Below are positions 25,590-34,695 of a stretch of 35,415 bases of DNA, one piece after another. The notes beneath the pieces are model-generated. The model ran no database searches and was not told the origin of the DNA. It saw nothing but the letters and a program-made list of their open reading frames with translations. Numbering within the stretch: the first letter of the stretch is position 1; the number at the start of each line of letters is the position of its first letter. This stretch comes from Limosilactobacillus antri DSM 16041 (GTDB lineage: Bacteria; Bacillota; Bacilli; Lactobacillales; Lactobacillaceae), in NCBI RefSeq assembly GCF_000160835.1, contig NZ_GG700733.1, positions 1 through 35,415 on the forward strand, written 5' to 3'. Made by a program: the position numbers and the translations under genes.

Positions 25590-26156
25590 ATGAATAAAGA
25601 GTTAAAAATAATGTTTAAGATCGGTTTTAGCCTCCTGGCGCTGTTGCTGATAATTATCAACGGCCATTCCTGGATTGCACACAAGCGGACACTGCCGGGC
25701 ACGGATAGTAGTTTCCAGGTCGCCGTTAACCGCCTCCGGCATCCCCAGCTCAACCACCCGTCAGAACTGGCCCGCTATCCCCGCCTAAAAGGACAGCCAG
25801 CGCTTTACCTAGTTGCGATCAGAAAGGAACGGCGGCTATACGTCATCAGCGGCCACCAGGTTCTGTACATCGTAAACGCCAGGATCAATTTGTCACCGGT
25901 CACTCTGCACATCAATCATTCTCGCGGAAATCAGATCTTTAACCAGAATAACAATGTCCAGCAAGTGGGCACCAACTGGTTAAGTCTTAGTCAGGCCGAT
26001 ACCTTTATCGAAGCACCGGTAGAAGTCAACAATCACCGGGTGCACGGCAATTGGCTTCACGCGCGTTACCACTGTGCCAACACAATTGACGTTTCCAAGC
26101 CGGATGCTTACTGGTTGCAGGACCTCCCGGCAGGGACCCGGTTAGTCATCAAGTAA
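25590..26156 (+). CDS. Divergent L,D-transpeptidase-like protein with altered active site
   Basis: 188 residues with an N-terminal membrane anchor (IGFSLLALLLIIINGHSWIA) and an extracellular YkuD-like part. It aligns by eye with the intact L,D-transpeptidase next door: KERRLYVISGHQVLYIVNA against KKNRTYLYDGQKLLYTMYS; HSRGNQIFN against SERGDSFFN; KPDAYWLQDLPAGTRLVIK against VPDAQWMSTHLPVGTKIVI. Where the enzyme has the catalytic SHGCIRLS motif, this protein has RYHCANTIDVS. A Cys remains, but the spaced His and the Arg are gone. It is likely a pseudoenzyme or a protein with another role. ATG 25590 has AAAGGG 9 nt upstream. A small membrane protein gene follows 16 bp later. Confidence 0.75.
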   Translation: MNKELKIMFKIGFSLLALLLIIINGHSWIAHKRTLPGTDSSFQVAVNRLRHPQLNHPSELARYPRLKGQPALYLVAIRKERRLYVISGHQVLYIVNARINLSPVTLHINHSRGNQIFNQNNNVQQVGTNWLSLSQADTFIEAPVEVNNHRVHGNWLHARYHCANTIDVSKPDAYWLQDLPAGTRLVIK

Positions 26157-26172
26157 GGATGGTGGTTTTAAG

Positions 26173-26385
26173 GTGAAACACCGATTAACGAGAAAATTTC
26201 TTAAACACGTCGCGGTAACCGACCTCTTTATCTTCCTGGCTCTGTTCTGCTACAACGTCTTATCGTGGCTGCTTCCGGTGGCGCGGGTCCGGCTCGGCGA
26301 GATCATTCTCATCCTGCTGGTGGTGGACCTCTGCCTCGTCAGTATTAAGCTAATTAACAATTACGATTTTGGTACCCACCGGTAA
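26173..26385 (+). CDS. Small two-helix membrane protein, paralogue of the one at 27204
   Basis: 70 residues starting with GTG (GGTGG about 7 nt upstream). There are two hydrophobic segments: TDLFIFLALFCYNVLSWLLP and IILILLVVDLCLVSIKLI, ending NNYDFGTHR. It shares a pattern with the protein at 27204-27440: YN, then P, then DLCLVSIKLINNYD against NLCLVIKMFLNAYD. So the two are probably paralogues flanking the L,D-transpeptidase gene. It lies 16 bp after the transpeptidase-like gene, most likely in one operon. Its last 36 bp overlap the convergent L,D-transpeptidase gene, so both strands are coding there. Function unknown. Confidence 0.7.
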   Translation: MKHRLTRKFLKHVAVTDLFIFLALFCYNVLSWLLPVARVRLGEIILILLVVDLCLVSIKLINNYDFGTHR

Positions 26386-27012
26386 GTGGGTCGACATCCA
26401 CTGGGCATCGGGGACCGAAAGTCGGATACAGCCGTGGGAGCCGGTCGACTTGCCGAGTTTCTTGGCTTCGGCGACGTTGTAATTCCCACCCGCCACAGTC
26501 GGCACACTGTGGAAAAGGTAGGTTCCGTGGTCCAGCCAGGAAACATAGTAGTTTGCCCCTTCGTTTAAGGAGGAATTGAAAAAGCTGTCGCCGCGTTCGG
26601 ACTGGGCATAGTAGGTCCCAGTCGGCGTCATGCTTTCCATTTTCCCGGTCTGAGGGTTGCGCTTATACATCCCGCCAGTGCTGTACATGGTGTAGAGCAA
26701 TTTCTGGCCGTCGTACAAATAGGTGCGGTTTTTCTTCAGGCTGACCTTCACCCAGAAGTCCTTGGTTTTTGCTAGGTCAGGGTAGGGAACGGTTTCTGAA
26801 GACTTGCGCCAGTCAATCGGGACCCGCATCTTACTGGATCGAGCAGGGGAGTGACTTCGATGGACCGCTTGCTGGTGGTCAGTGGCAAGCTGGGCTTGGC
26901 GGGCTGGTTTGGGCGATTGTCTGTGGCTTTTTCGCAGTTCTGGACCCATTCCGACAATGGCCACGACCAGGTAGATTCCCGCGTAAATTCGATTTTTAAC
27001 GGCTAATTTCAA
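26350..27012 (-). CDS. L,D-transpeptidase (YkuD domain)
   Basis: Cell-envelope enzyme of the YkuD family, which crosslinks peptidoglycan stem peptides. It has 220 residues: a short N-terminal hydrophobic anchor (IYAGIYLVVAIVGMGP), a basic, Gln/Ser-rich linker to about residue 60, then the catalytic domain from about residue 85 (FWVKVSLKKNRTYLYDGQKL). The catalytic His/Cys/Arg motif is intact: TGSHGCIRLSVPDA. The upstream ESMTPTGTYYAQSERGDSFF and TYLFHSVP stretches are typical of lactobacillar members. The start is TTG at 27012 with GTGGAAG upstream; no better start exists. Its own promoter is at 27066-27093. The 3' end overlaps the convergent small gene. Confidence 0.88.
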   Translation of the reverse strand: MKLAVKNRIYAGIYLVVAIVGMGPELRKSHRQSPKPARQAQLATDHQQAVHRSHSPARSSKMRVPIDWRKSSETVPYPDLAKTKDFWVKVSLKKNRTYLYDGQKLLYTMYSTGGMYKRNPQTGKMESMTPTGTYYAQSERGDSFFNSSLNEGANYYVSWLDHGTYLFHSVPTVAGGNYNVAEAKKLGKSTGSHGCIRLSVPDAQWMSTHLPVGTKIVIVN

Positions 27013-27065
27013 CGTCTTCCACTCTCTTTATACTTTCCCGATTTATAAAATAATGGTTTATAATT

Positions 27066-27093
27066 ATTATAAAAGAAGCAAAATTCAATTCAA
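27066..27093 (-). promoter_or_regulatory. Promoter of the L,D-transpeptidase gene
   Basis: -10 TATAAT (27066-27071) and -35 TTGAAT (27088-27093) with 16 bp between, minus strand, about 54 bp before the TTG start. A second TATAAT on the plus strand (27059-27064) may serve the divergent small genes, but it lacks a clear -35. Confidence 0.6.
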
Positions 27094-27111
27094 TAAGGCA
27101 GGCCATCTATC

Positions 27112-27192
27112 TTGAGAAATAACCTAAAATTATCATACTTAACCGCCATCTTTTTCTTTGTGGTTGCTGTAATTTGTGCTAATTTTGCTTGA
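27112..27192 (+). CDS. 26-residue hydrophobic peptide
   Basis: A tiny frame beginning TTG (MRNNLKLSYLTAIFFFVVAV, then ICANFA and TGA). It is one membrane segment with a basic N-terminus. The upstream site AAGGCAGG is weak. Its stop (27190-27192) overlaps the ribosome site GAGG of the next gene, suggesting translational coupling. It could be a membrane mini-protein, a leader peptide or chance. Confidence 0.35.
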   Translation: MRNNLKLSYLTAIFFFVVAVICANFA

Positions 27193-27203
27193 GGATGGGG
27201 ACA

Positions 27204-27440
27204 ATGCTAAAAAAGATTTGGGTGTACACAATCAATCATAAGTGGTCAAAGGACATCCTTCGGGCCAACTTGCTCTACCTGCTCTTAGTTCTGATTTACA
27301 ATCTCTTTCATTTTCGCCTGCGGCCGATCAGCTGGCACCTTTTTAATAAGGCCTTCTGGCTGATGAACCTGTGCCTGGTGATTAAAATGTTTTTGAACGC
27401 CTACGATAAGGCGGAACGGCAAAATAAGAAAATTCAGTAG
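27204..27440 (+). CDS. Small two-helix membrane protein, paralogue of the one at 26173
   Basis: 78 residues with two hydrophobic segments (NLLYLLLVLIYNLFHFRL; AFWLMNLCLVIKMFL) and a charged tail (YDKAERQNKKIQ). The pattern LxLxxYN...P...LCLVxKxxxNxYD is shared with the 70-residue protein at 26173. I start at ATG 27204 (MLKKIW), with GAGG 9 nt upstream; the frame has earlier TTG and ATG codons that lie on the ribosome site. It is divergent from the L,D-transpeptidase gene and ends before a strong hairpin. No known family was recognised. Confidence 0.7.
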   Translation: MLKKIWVYTINHKWSKDILRANLLYLLLVLIYNLFHFRLRPISWHLFNKAFWLMNLCLVIKMFLNAYDKAERQNKKIQ

Positions 27441-27450
27441 TCTCAACCAG

Positions 27451-27497
27451 GGAGTGGGACAGAACTAGTTTGCCTAGTTCGCTGTCTCGCTCCTTTT
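27451..27497 (+). terminator. Hairpin terminator, part A of the dispersed repeat
   Basis: GGAGTGGGACAG (27451-27462) pairs along its whole 12 nt, G-U pairs included, with CTGTCTCGCTCC (27482-27493). Inside it, AACTAG pairs with CTAGTT. Four Ts follow. It ends the transcript of the small membrane gene 10 bp after its stop. The same sequence occurs at 11448 and 32011 as one end of a larger repeat. Confidence 0.75.
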
Positions 27498-27658
27498 AGT
27501 TATCGCCCTCGGCCGATTTAAAAAGCGGCCCAATTAATCCGCCCTGGTCAGCAGCTAATAAAATTAACTTTTACCTGGCAAACGGCGCCCCGACTACCCC
27601 GTGGCGGTTTAATTATTAAAATGATTACAGGAAAATTAAAAAAACGTGAGAAAAAATG

Positions 27659-27687
27659 TTGACATCTGCTTGCACCTAATGTAAATT
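27659..27687 (+). promoter_or_regulatory. ilvBC promoter
   Basis: Consensus -35 TTGACA (27659-27664) and -10 TAAATT (27682-27687) with 17 bp between. The transcript would carry a leader of about 280 nt before ilvB. The stretch 27498-27658 in front holds nothing I can identify. Confidence 0.8.
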
Positions 27688-27737
27688 AACATCATCAAAT
27701 TTATCATTAAATCTTTAGCAAAGGGAGGTAGCTCACC

Positions 27738-27842
27738 ATGATGATGGTTAACGTTCAATTAAATAGCCAATTGATTATTGTCATTATTAGCTTGGTCGTT
27801 ATTATTACCATTTCTGGTGAGTTAATGCCCGGGCCATTTTGA
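27738..27842 (+). CDS. Leader peptide of the ilvBC attenuator
   Basis: A 34-codon frame with an excellent ribosome site (AAGGGAGG, 9 nt before ATG). The peptide starts MMMVNVQLNSQLIIVIISLV and continues VIITISGELMPGPF. Sixteen of 34 residues are branched-chain amino acids (7 Ile, 5 Val, 4 Leu), most of them in one block (residues 12-25). It ends 28 bp before a strong terminator that precedes ilvB. It is the textbook form of a leader peptide sensing charged tRNA-Ile, -Val and -Leu. Its own product need have no function. Confidence 0.88.
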   Translation: MMMVNVQLNSQLIIVIISLVVIITISGELMPGPF

Positions 27843-27911
27843 CATGGCCAGATAACTGAAGCGGCATCAAAGGCTCCACCAGAAGAACTATTTTCTGGTG
27901 GGGCCTTTTTT
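27812..27911 (+). promoter_or_regulatory. ilvBC transcription attenuator
   Basis: The terminator is a 14-bp stem (AGGCTCCACCAGAA, 27871-27884, with TTCTGGTGGGGCCT, 27893-27906; one G-U pair) followed by Ts to 27911. The competing antiterminator pairs TTCTGGTG (27812-27819, inside the leader peptide gene) with CACCAGAA (27877-27884), stacked on ATGCC/GGCAT (27825-27829 with 27863-27867) and GGCCA/TGGCC. A ribosome stalled on the Ile/Val codons upstream of 27812 leaves the antiterminator free to form; one reaching the stop at 27842 covers it, so transcription ends. The pairing was found by eye. Confidence 0.85.
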
Positions 27912-27973
27912 CTTGGCTGAATGAGGTAAGAAAAATTTGATAATCTAAGACTTTACTTTTAGGAGGTGACTTT

Positions 27974-30687
<2,714 letters not shown>

Positions 30688-30750
30688 TTACCTCAATCAA
30701 GCTGGGCGGATTCTGACTGGGTCCGCTATAATCAACCCTTGCAAGAGTAG

Positions 30751-30800
30751 ACGGGTTCTTGGTGTTCGGTTTAGCTGAATACTAAGAACCCGTTTGTCTT
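30751..30800 (+). terminator. Terminator between ilvC and the ABC ATPase gene
   Basis: A 13-bp stem (ACGGGTTCTTGGT, 30751-30763, with ACTAAGAACCCGT, 30781-30793; one G-U pair) is followed by TTGTCTTT. It ends the ilvBC transcript. A perfect TATAAT (30727-30732) lies in front of it without a clear -35. If that is the promoter of the next gene, the hairpin would lie in its leader. Confidence 0.7.
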
Positions 30801-30825
30801 TAACAAATTAACTGGAGGCGAGAAA

Positions 30826-31638
30826 ATGACAACAGTTTTAAGTTTGAAGCACGTTAGCGTTGTCCGGGGCGACCGGGAAATCCTGCACGACTTGAATTGG
30901 ACCATCCAGGCAGGAGAAAACTGGGGCATCCTGGGGCTGAATGGTGCCGGCAAAACCACCCTGCTCAAGGTCATTCACGGGGACCTCTGGCCAACCACCG
31001 GGCAGGTCGAAGTCCTCGGCGAAAAGTTTGGCCATACCAATATCAATGAATTGCGCAAGCGGGTCGGCTGGGTCAGTACCGCCCTGCAAGACTGGCTTCA
31101 TCCGGGGGACCGCGCAGAATCAATCGTCCTGTCCGGCAAATTCGCCAGTATCGGGATTTACCAAGCGGTTACCGACGATGATAAAGCGGAAGCCCGCCGG
31201 CTGCTAGAACGGCTCGGGGGAAAATCATTGATTGGCAAGCCGTACCGAATCCTGTCGCAGGGTGAGCGCCAACTGGTGATGATCGCGCGGGCACTGATGG
31301 CAAAGCCAGAGCTGCTAATCCTTGATGAACCCTGCAACGGCTTGGACCTCTTTGCCAAGGCCCGGCTGCTGGACAAGGTTAAGCAAATTGCCAAAGCGCC
31401 CCACCATCCGGCAATTTTAATCGTGTCCCATCACACGACGGAAATCCTACCCTGCTTTAACCAGGTCCTTTTACTGAGGGCTGGTCACGCCTTTGACCAG
31501 GGGTCGCGGGACGCAATACTGACGCCGGCAAAACTAACCGCCTTTTATCAGGCTCCGGTTCAAGTCACGGTGGACAATAACGAAACCGTGCACGTTTTCC
31601 CTGGAGTAAGCTGGCAGCAGGCGACTAAATTACAGTAA
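30826..31638 (+). CDS. ABC transporter ATP-binding protein (YlmA/ModF-like)
   Basis: A 270-residue ATPase with all motifs: Walker A GLNGAGKTT, Q-loop region STALQDWL, signature LSQGERQ, Walker B LLILDEP and the switch SHHTTE. The motif spelling and lone position, without a permease or binding protein gene, resemble B. subtilis YlmA and the ModF half-domains. Its role (transport or another ATP-driven process) is therefore unknown. The ATG has GGAGG 7 nt upstream. The C-terminal 50 residues (QAPVQVTVDNNETVHVF) have no motif I know. Confidence 0.88.
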   Translation: MTTVLSLKHVSVVRGDREILHDLNWTIQAGENWGILGLNGAGKTTLLKVIHGDLWPTTGQVEVLGEKFGHTNINELRKRVGWVSTALQDWLHPGDRAESIVLSGKFASIGIYQAVTDDDKAEARRLLERLGGKSLIGKPYRILSQGERQLVMIARALMAKPELLILDEPCNGLDLFAKARLLDKVKQIAKAPHHPAILIVSHHTTEILPCFNQVLLLRAGHAFDQGSRDAILTPAKLTAFYQAPVQVTVDNNETVHVFPGVSWQQATKLQ

Positions 31639-31668
31639 GGTCCAAGCTGCCAAAGACAGCTAAGACGT

Positions 31669-32010
31669 TTAATTGTCATGCTCAAACAGTGTCTGCATTT
31701 GCAGATCGGTTAAGGCAAACTGCTGACGAATTTTGGCCTTCAGCTGGTCTTCCGCCATCCCCGTTTGACGCAGCAACTCAATCGCGCCCCGGACGGCTTC
31801 CATTTTACCAGCAGTGATTCCAGCCCGCCTGCCCTCTTCACGAACATCTTCATCGTGGAACATCATGTGGGTCTTGTTATCCATGTAATCATTCCTCCAT
31901 TCCGTGTTCTTACTTAAATTCTGGATGTAATCCTTTAGTTCATCGACGTACTCATCGTTCTCTACATCCCTATTATCCACGTAATCGAGGAAGTTGCGCA
32001 AGTCTTTTGA
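31669..32010 (-). pseudogene. C-terminal fragment of an Rpn / PD-(D/E)XK transposase-like nuclease
   Basis: About 114 codons resembling the tail of the Rpn family (recombination-promoting nuclease, PDDEXK_2): the LSKDLRNFLDYVDNRDVEND and YIQNLSKNTEWRNDYM stretches, then the EEGRRAGITAGKMEAVRGAI helix typical of the family's C-terminus. A full gene is about 300 codons, so the N-terminal catalytic half is missing. The frame runs on to a GTG at 32049, but those first codons are translated from dispersed repeat part A, and the GGAGGT site directly touches the GTG. It looks like a gene cut by the repeat or by a deletion ending there. Confidence 0.75.
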
Positions 32011-32220
32011 GAGTGGGGCAGAACTAGCTTTCCTAGTTCGTAGTCCCACCTCCGTCGACGCGTAGCTAGCCTGTAGGAAGGATGGCTACGCCGCGCAGCA
32101 AGCCTATTTGGGGTTGGTCAAATGCTGATTTATCAGCGTTTGAACTGCCAGCCAGCTACTGTGCTGAGGCATTATTATCTTTAAAATAGTGAAGAGGCTG
32201 AGATAATTCCCAGCCTCTTG
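32011..32220 (-). repeat. Dispersed hairpin repeat, long copy, after fhs
   Basis: Read from fhs outward (minus strand): part B hairpin (32191-32220, AAGAGGCTG paired with CAGCCTCTT), then CTATTTTAAAGATAATAATGC, then a middle of about 120 bp with GCTGATAAATCAGC, then part A (32011-32052, an AACTAG/CTAGTT hairpin ending CCCCACTC). The middle is almost identical to the copy at 35320-35415. The copy at 11448 lacks the middle. The part B hairpin probably ends the fhs transcript. Confidence 0.8.
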
Positions 32221-32240
32221 TATTTACTTAGAAAACCACT

Positions 32241-33902
32241 TTAGAATAACCCAGTAATCTTGCCGTCCTTATCAATGGTCATGTTGACCGCCGCGGGCAC
32301 CTTGGACAGGCCCGGCATGGTCATCATGTTGCCAGAGAGGGCCACGATGAAGCCAGCACCCAGTTTCGGTACGAATTCCCGGATGTGGAAGGTAAAGCCG
32401 GTTGGGGCCCCTAACTGGGTCTGGTCGTCGGTAAACGAGTATTGCGTCTTGGCAATGCAGACCGGCAGCTTGTCCCAGCCCAATTCGGCAAACTGCTTCA
32501 ACTGCCGCTGAGCCTTCCGGCTGAATTCAACGTCCTTGGCACCGTAAATCTTGGTTGCCACGATCCGGACCTTCTCTTCCGGGCTGGCGTCCAGGCTATA
32601 CAGCTCGTGGAAGTCGCTCTCCTGGTCGGTCAGGCGGACCACTTCCCGGGCCAGGTCCTGGGTACCGGCGCCGCCCTTGGCCCAGGCATCCGCCGTTACC
32701 ACATTGACCCCTAAGGCCTTACAGTTCTCCTCAATCACCTTGATTTCAGCCGGCGTGTCGGTTGCGAAGTGGTTGATCGCGACAACCAACGGTACGCCGT
32801 AGCGCTGCATATTCTTGATATGGCGGTTCAGGTTTGCCAGCCCCTGCTTTAGTTCTGGCAGGTTTTCGTCCTTGAGGTCGGCCAAGGCCGCGCCACCATT
32901 GTATTCCAGTGCTCGGACAGTCGCCACGATCACCACTGCATCGGGGTTCTTGCCGAGGACCCGGCGCTTGATGTCCATGAACTTCTCCGCCCCCAGGTCA
33001 GCACCAAAGCCGGATTCGGTAACGGTGTAGTCAGCCAGTTGCAGGGCCGTCTTAGTCGCCAGCACACTGTTGCAGCCGTGGGCGATGTTGGCAAAGGGTC
33101 CCCCGTGGATAATGGTTGGGGTGTGGTCCAGGGTCTGAACCAGGTTTGGCTTGATGGCATCTTTCAGCAGGATGGTGATGGCATCGGCAAAGCCTAGTTC
33201 GGCAACCGTCACCGGCTGCTTGTCATAGCTGTACCCCACGACAATGTGGCCAACCCGCTTCTTGAGGTCCATCAGGTCAGTAGACAGGCAGAGGATCGCC
33301 ATCAGTTCGGACGCCGCGGTAATGTCAAAGCCGGTTTGCCGGGGAACCCCCTGCATGAGGCCGCCCAATCCGGTGACCACGTTGCGCAGTGCCCGGTCGT
33401 TAACGTCTTCGACCCGCTTCCAGATGATCCGCCGCGGATCCAGGCCGAGTTCATTACCCCGCATAATGTAGTTGTCAACCAGGGCCGCCAGGGTGTTATT
33501 AGCACTGGTCAGGGCGTGCAGGTCACCGGTAAAGTGGAGGTTGATGTCCTCCATCGGGACAACCTGGCTGTAACCACCGCCAGTGGCACCGCCCTTAATC
33601 CCAAAGACGGGCCCCATGGATGGTTCCCGCATTGCGATGATTGTCTGGTGGCCGAGCTGGTTCAGGGCATCCCCCAAGCCAACCAGCACCGTCGACTTAC
33701 CCTCGCCTGCCGGGGTCGGGTTAATCGACGTGACCAACACCAATTTGTGCTTCTTGTCCGGGTGGGCCGTAACGGGCAGGCTAATTTTCGCCTTGTACTT
33801 GCCGTACTGCTCAATGTCGTCTTCACCCAAACCAATCTGGGCAGCAATCTCCTTAATTGGCTTCATTTCCGCCTGGTCAGCAATTTCGATATCAGTCATC
33901 AT
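32241..33902 (-). CDS. fhs: Formate--tetrahydrofolate ligase
   Basis: Makes 10-formyl-tetrahydrofolate from formate, THF and ATP, supplying PurN and PurH. It has 553 residues, normal length. The P-loop is [40 protein letters not shown] and [20 protein letters not shown] are family hallmarks. The C-terminus has [22 protein letters not shown] 33902 has GGAAGGGG 9 nt upstream; the next codon is also ATG. It is monocistronic, with PurBox-like motifs around its promoter and a dispersed-repeat hairpin after the stop. Confidence 0.97.
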   Translation of the reverse strand: MMTDIEIADQAEMKPIKEIAAQIGLGEDDIEQYGKYKAKISLPVTAHPDKKHKLVLVTSINPTPAGEGKSTVLVGLGDALNQLGHQTIIAMREPSMGPVFGIKGGATGGGYSQVVPMEDINLHFTGDLHALTSANNTLAALVDNYIMRGNELGLDPRRIIWKRVEDVNDRALRNVVTGLGGLMQGVPRQTGFDITAASELMAILCLSTDLMDLKKRVGHIVVGYSYDKQPVTVAELGFADAITILLKDAIKPNLVQTLDHTPTIIHGGPFANIAHGCNSVLATKTALQLADYTVTESGFGADLGAEKFMDIKRRVLGKNPDAVVIVATVRALEYNGGAALADLKDENLPELKQGLANLNRHIKNMQRYGVPLVVAINHFATDTPAEIKVIEENCKALGVNVVTADAWAKGGAGTQDLAREVVRLTDQESDFHELYSLDASPEEKVRIVATKIYGAKDVEFSRKAQRQLKQFAELGWDKLPVCIAKTQYSFTDDQTQLGAPTGFTFHIREFVPKLGAGFIVALSGNMMTMPGLSKVPAAVNMTIDKDGKITGLF

Positions 33903-33922
33903 CGCAATCGTCCCCTTCCATT

Positions 33923-34019
33923 ATTCACGAACTTTATTTTTGAAATATAAACCATCATCCGTTTATATTCATACAATACTGTATTTTCTGCGTTAAGTAA
34001 ACCTCTTTTCACGAATAAT
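33923..34019 (-). promoter_or_regulatory. fhs promoter with PurBox-like motifs
   Basis: Minus-strand -35 TTTACT (33996-34001) and -10 TATTGT (33973-33978), 17 bp apart. A PurBox-like ATTCACGAACTTT (33923-33935, plus, 11 of 13) lies in the leader; a weaker TTTCACGAATAAT (34007-34019, plus, 9 of 13) lies just upstream of the -35. Both share TCACGAA with the purC leader box, so PurR control of fhs is plausible. Confidence 0.5.
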
Positions 34020-34020
34020 T

Positions 34021-34058
34021 GACGATTTTAAATTAAAATCAGTCGTCTTTTTAAGCTT
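34021..34058. repeat. Palindromic hairpin upstream of fhs
   Basis: GATTTTAA-A-TTAAAATC (34024-34040) is a perfect 17-bp palindrome around one central base. It is flanked by GACG and CGTC, and TTTTT follows on the plus strand. It may be an operator or a weak terminator between the divergent fhs and DUF2975 genes. Confidence 0.45.
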
Positions 34059-34097
34059 AACCTTTTCCTGAGCAGCTGTCAAAGTTCATTTCAAGCT

Positions 34098-34139
34098 CAA
34101 TTATTGCTTTACAATAATCAATTATCGTTTTACAATAAT
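34098..34139 (+). promoter_or_regulatory. Promoter made of two tandem 21-bp dyad repeats
   Basis: Two adjacent 21-bp units, 34098-34118 and 34119-34139, differ at two bases (CAATTATTGCTTTACAATAAT and a copy with C and T at positions 8 and 10). The first contains the dyad ATTATTG/CAATAAT; the second is nearly the same. TTTACA of unit 1 (34108-34113) and TACAAT of unit 2 (34131-34136) form a -35/-10 pair 17 bp apart. This is probably the promoter and operator of the operon that encodes an XRE regulator. Confidence 0.65.
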
Positions 34140-34168
34140 TATGAATTTACCGGAGGAGGTTTCCGACC

Positions 34169-34678
34169 ATGAAAAAGAAACTTATCAGCCTTATCTTGAC
34201 ACTCATCCAGCTTTCCGTTGATTTTTGTATTGTAGTCACCAGTGTCGCATTAGTCCTGGGAATTATTCTCGTCGCCTGTACCCCCTTTACCGGCTTTGCC
34301 CACGAACTCTTTGACTACCACAGCTGGTGGAGCTTGGTCCTCCAGGCAGTTGCGGCGGCCATGCTGGTCTTCCTCGCCATCATTATGTTTATCGGCGTCC
34401 ATAGCCTTTTGCGCAATATTAATAGCGGCCTCTACTTCGTTAATCAAAACCTGGTGGCCGTTCGGCAAATTTTATGGCCGGCATTAGTAGTCTTCGTCTT
34501 GCAATCTCTAGCTTCCATCTGTTTTCGTCTCTGGAATATTCAGGATTTAATGGGCCTAATGACCTTTCGCGAGGGCGATTTCAGCAACGACCTTTTTTCA
34601 CTGGTGATTTTCTTTTTAATCTACCTGATCTTCAAACGGGGAATCGCCCTGCAAAAGGACGCGGACGAAATTATTTAG
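34169..34678 (+). CDS. DUF2975 family membrane protein (YoaS-like)
   Basis: 169 residues with four membrane segments (FCIVVTSVALVLGIILVACT; LVLQAVAAAMLVFLAIIMFI; ILWPALVVFVLQSLASICF; LFSLVIFFLIYLIF). The middle LRNINSGLYFVNQNLVAVRQ is typical of DUF2975. In B. subtilis such a gene (yoaS) pairs with a small XRE regulator (yozG); the same pairing is seen here, which supports the call. GGAGGAGG lies upstream of ATG 34169. Function unknown; the family is thought to act with its DNA-binding partner. Confidence 0.85.
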   Translation: MKKKLISLILTLIQLSVDFCIVVTSVALVLGIILVACTPFTGFAHELFDYHSWWSLVLQAVAAAMLVFLAIIMFIGVHSLLRNINSGLYFVNQNLVAVRQILWPALVVFVLQSLASICFRLWNIQDLMGLMTFREGDFSNDLFSLVIFFLIYLIFKRGIALQKDADEII

Positions 34679-34695
34679 TTAGGAGGTGCCAGCTA

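Noticed and set aside
32047..32049. GTG start for a 126-residue protein
   Set aside because: The GGAGGT site touches the GTG with no spacing and the first dozen codons come from the dispersed repeat; a truncated gene is more likely.
34474..34695. Upstream extension of the XRE gene
   Set aside because: It overlaps the DUF2975 gene in another frame; a GTG with AGGAGG at 34696 gives the normal regulator length.
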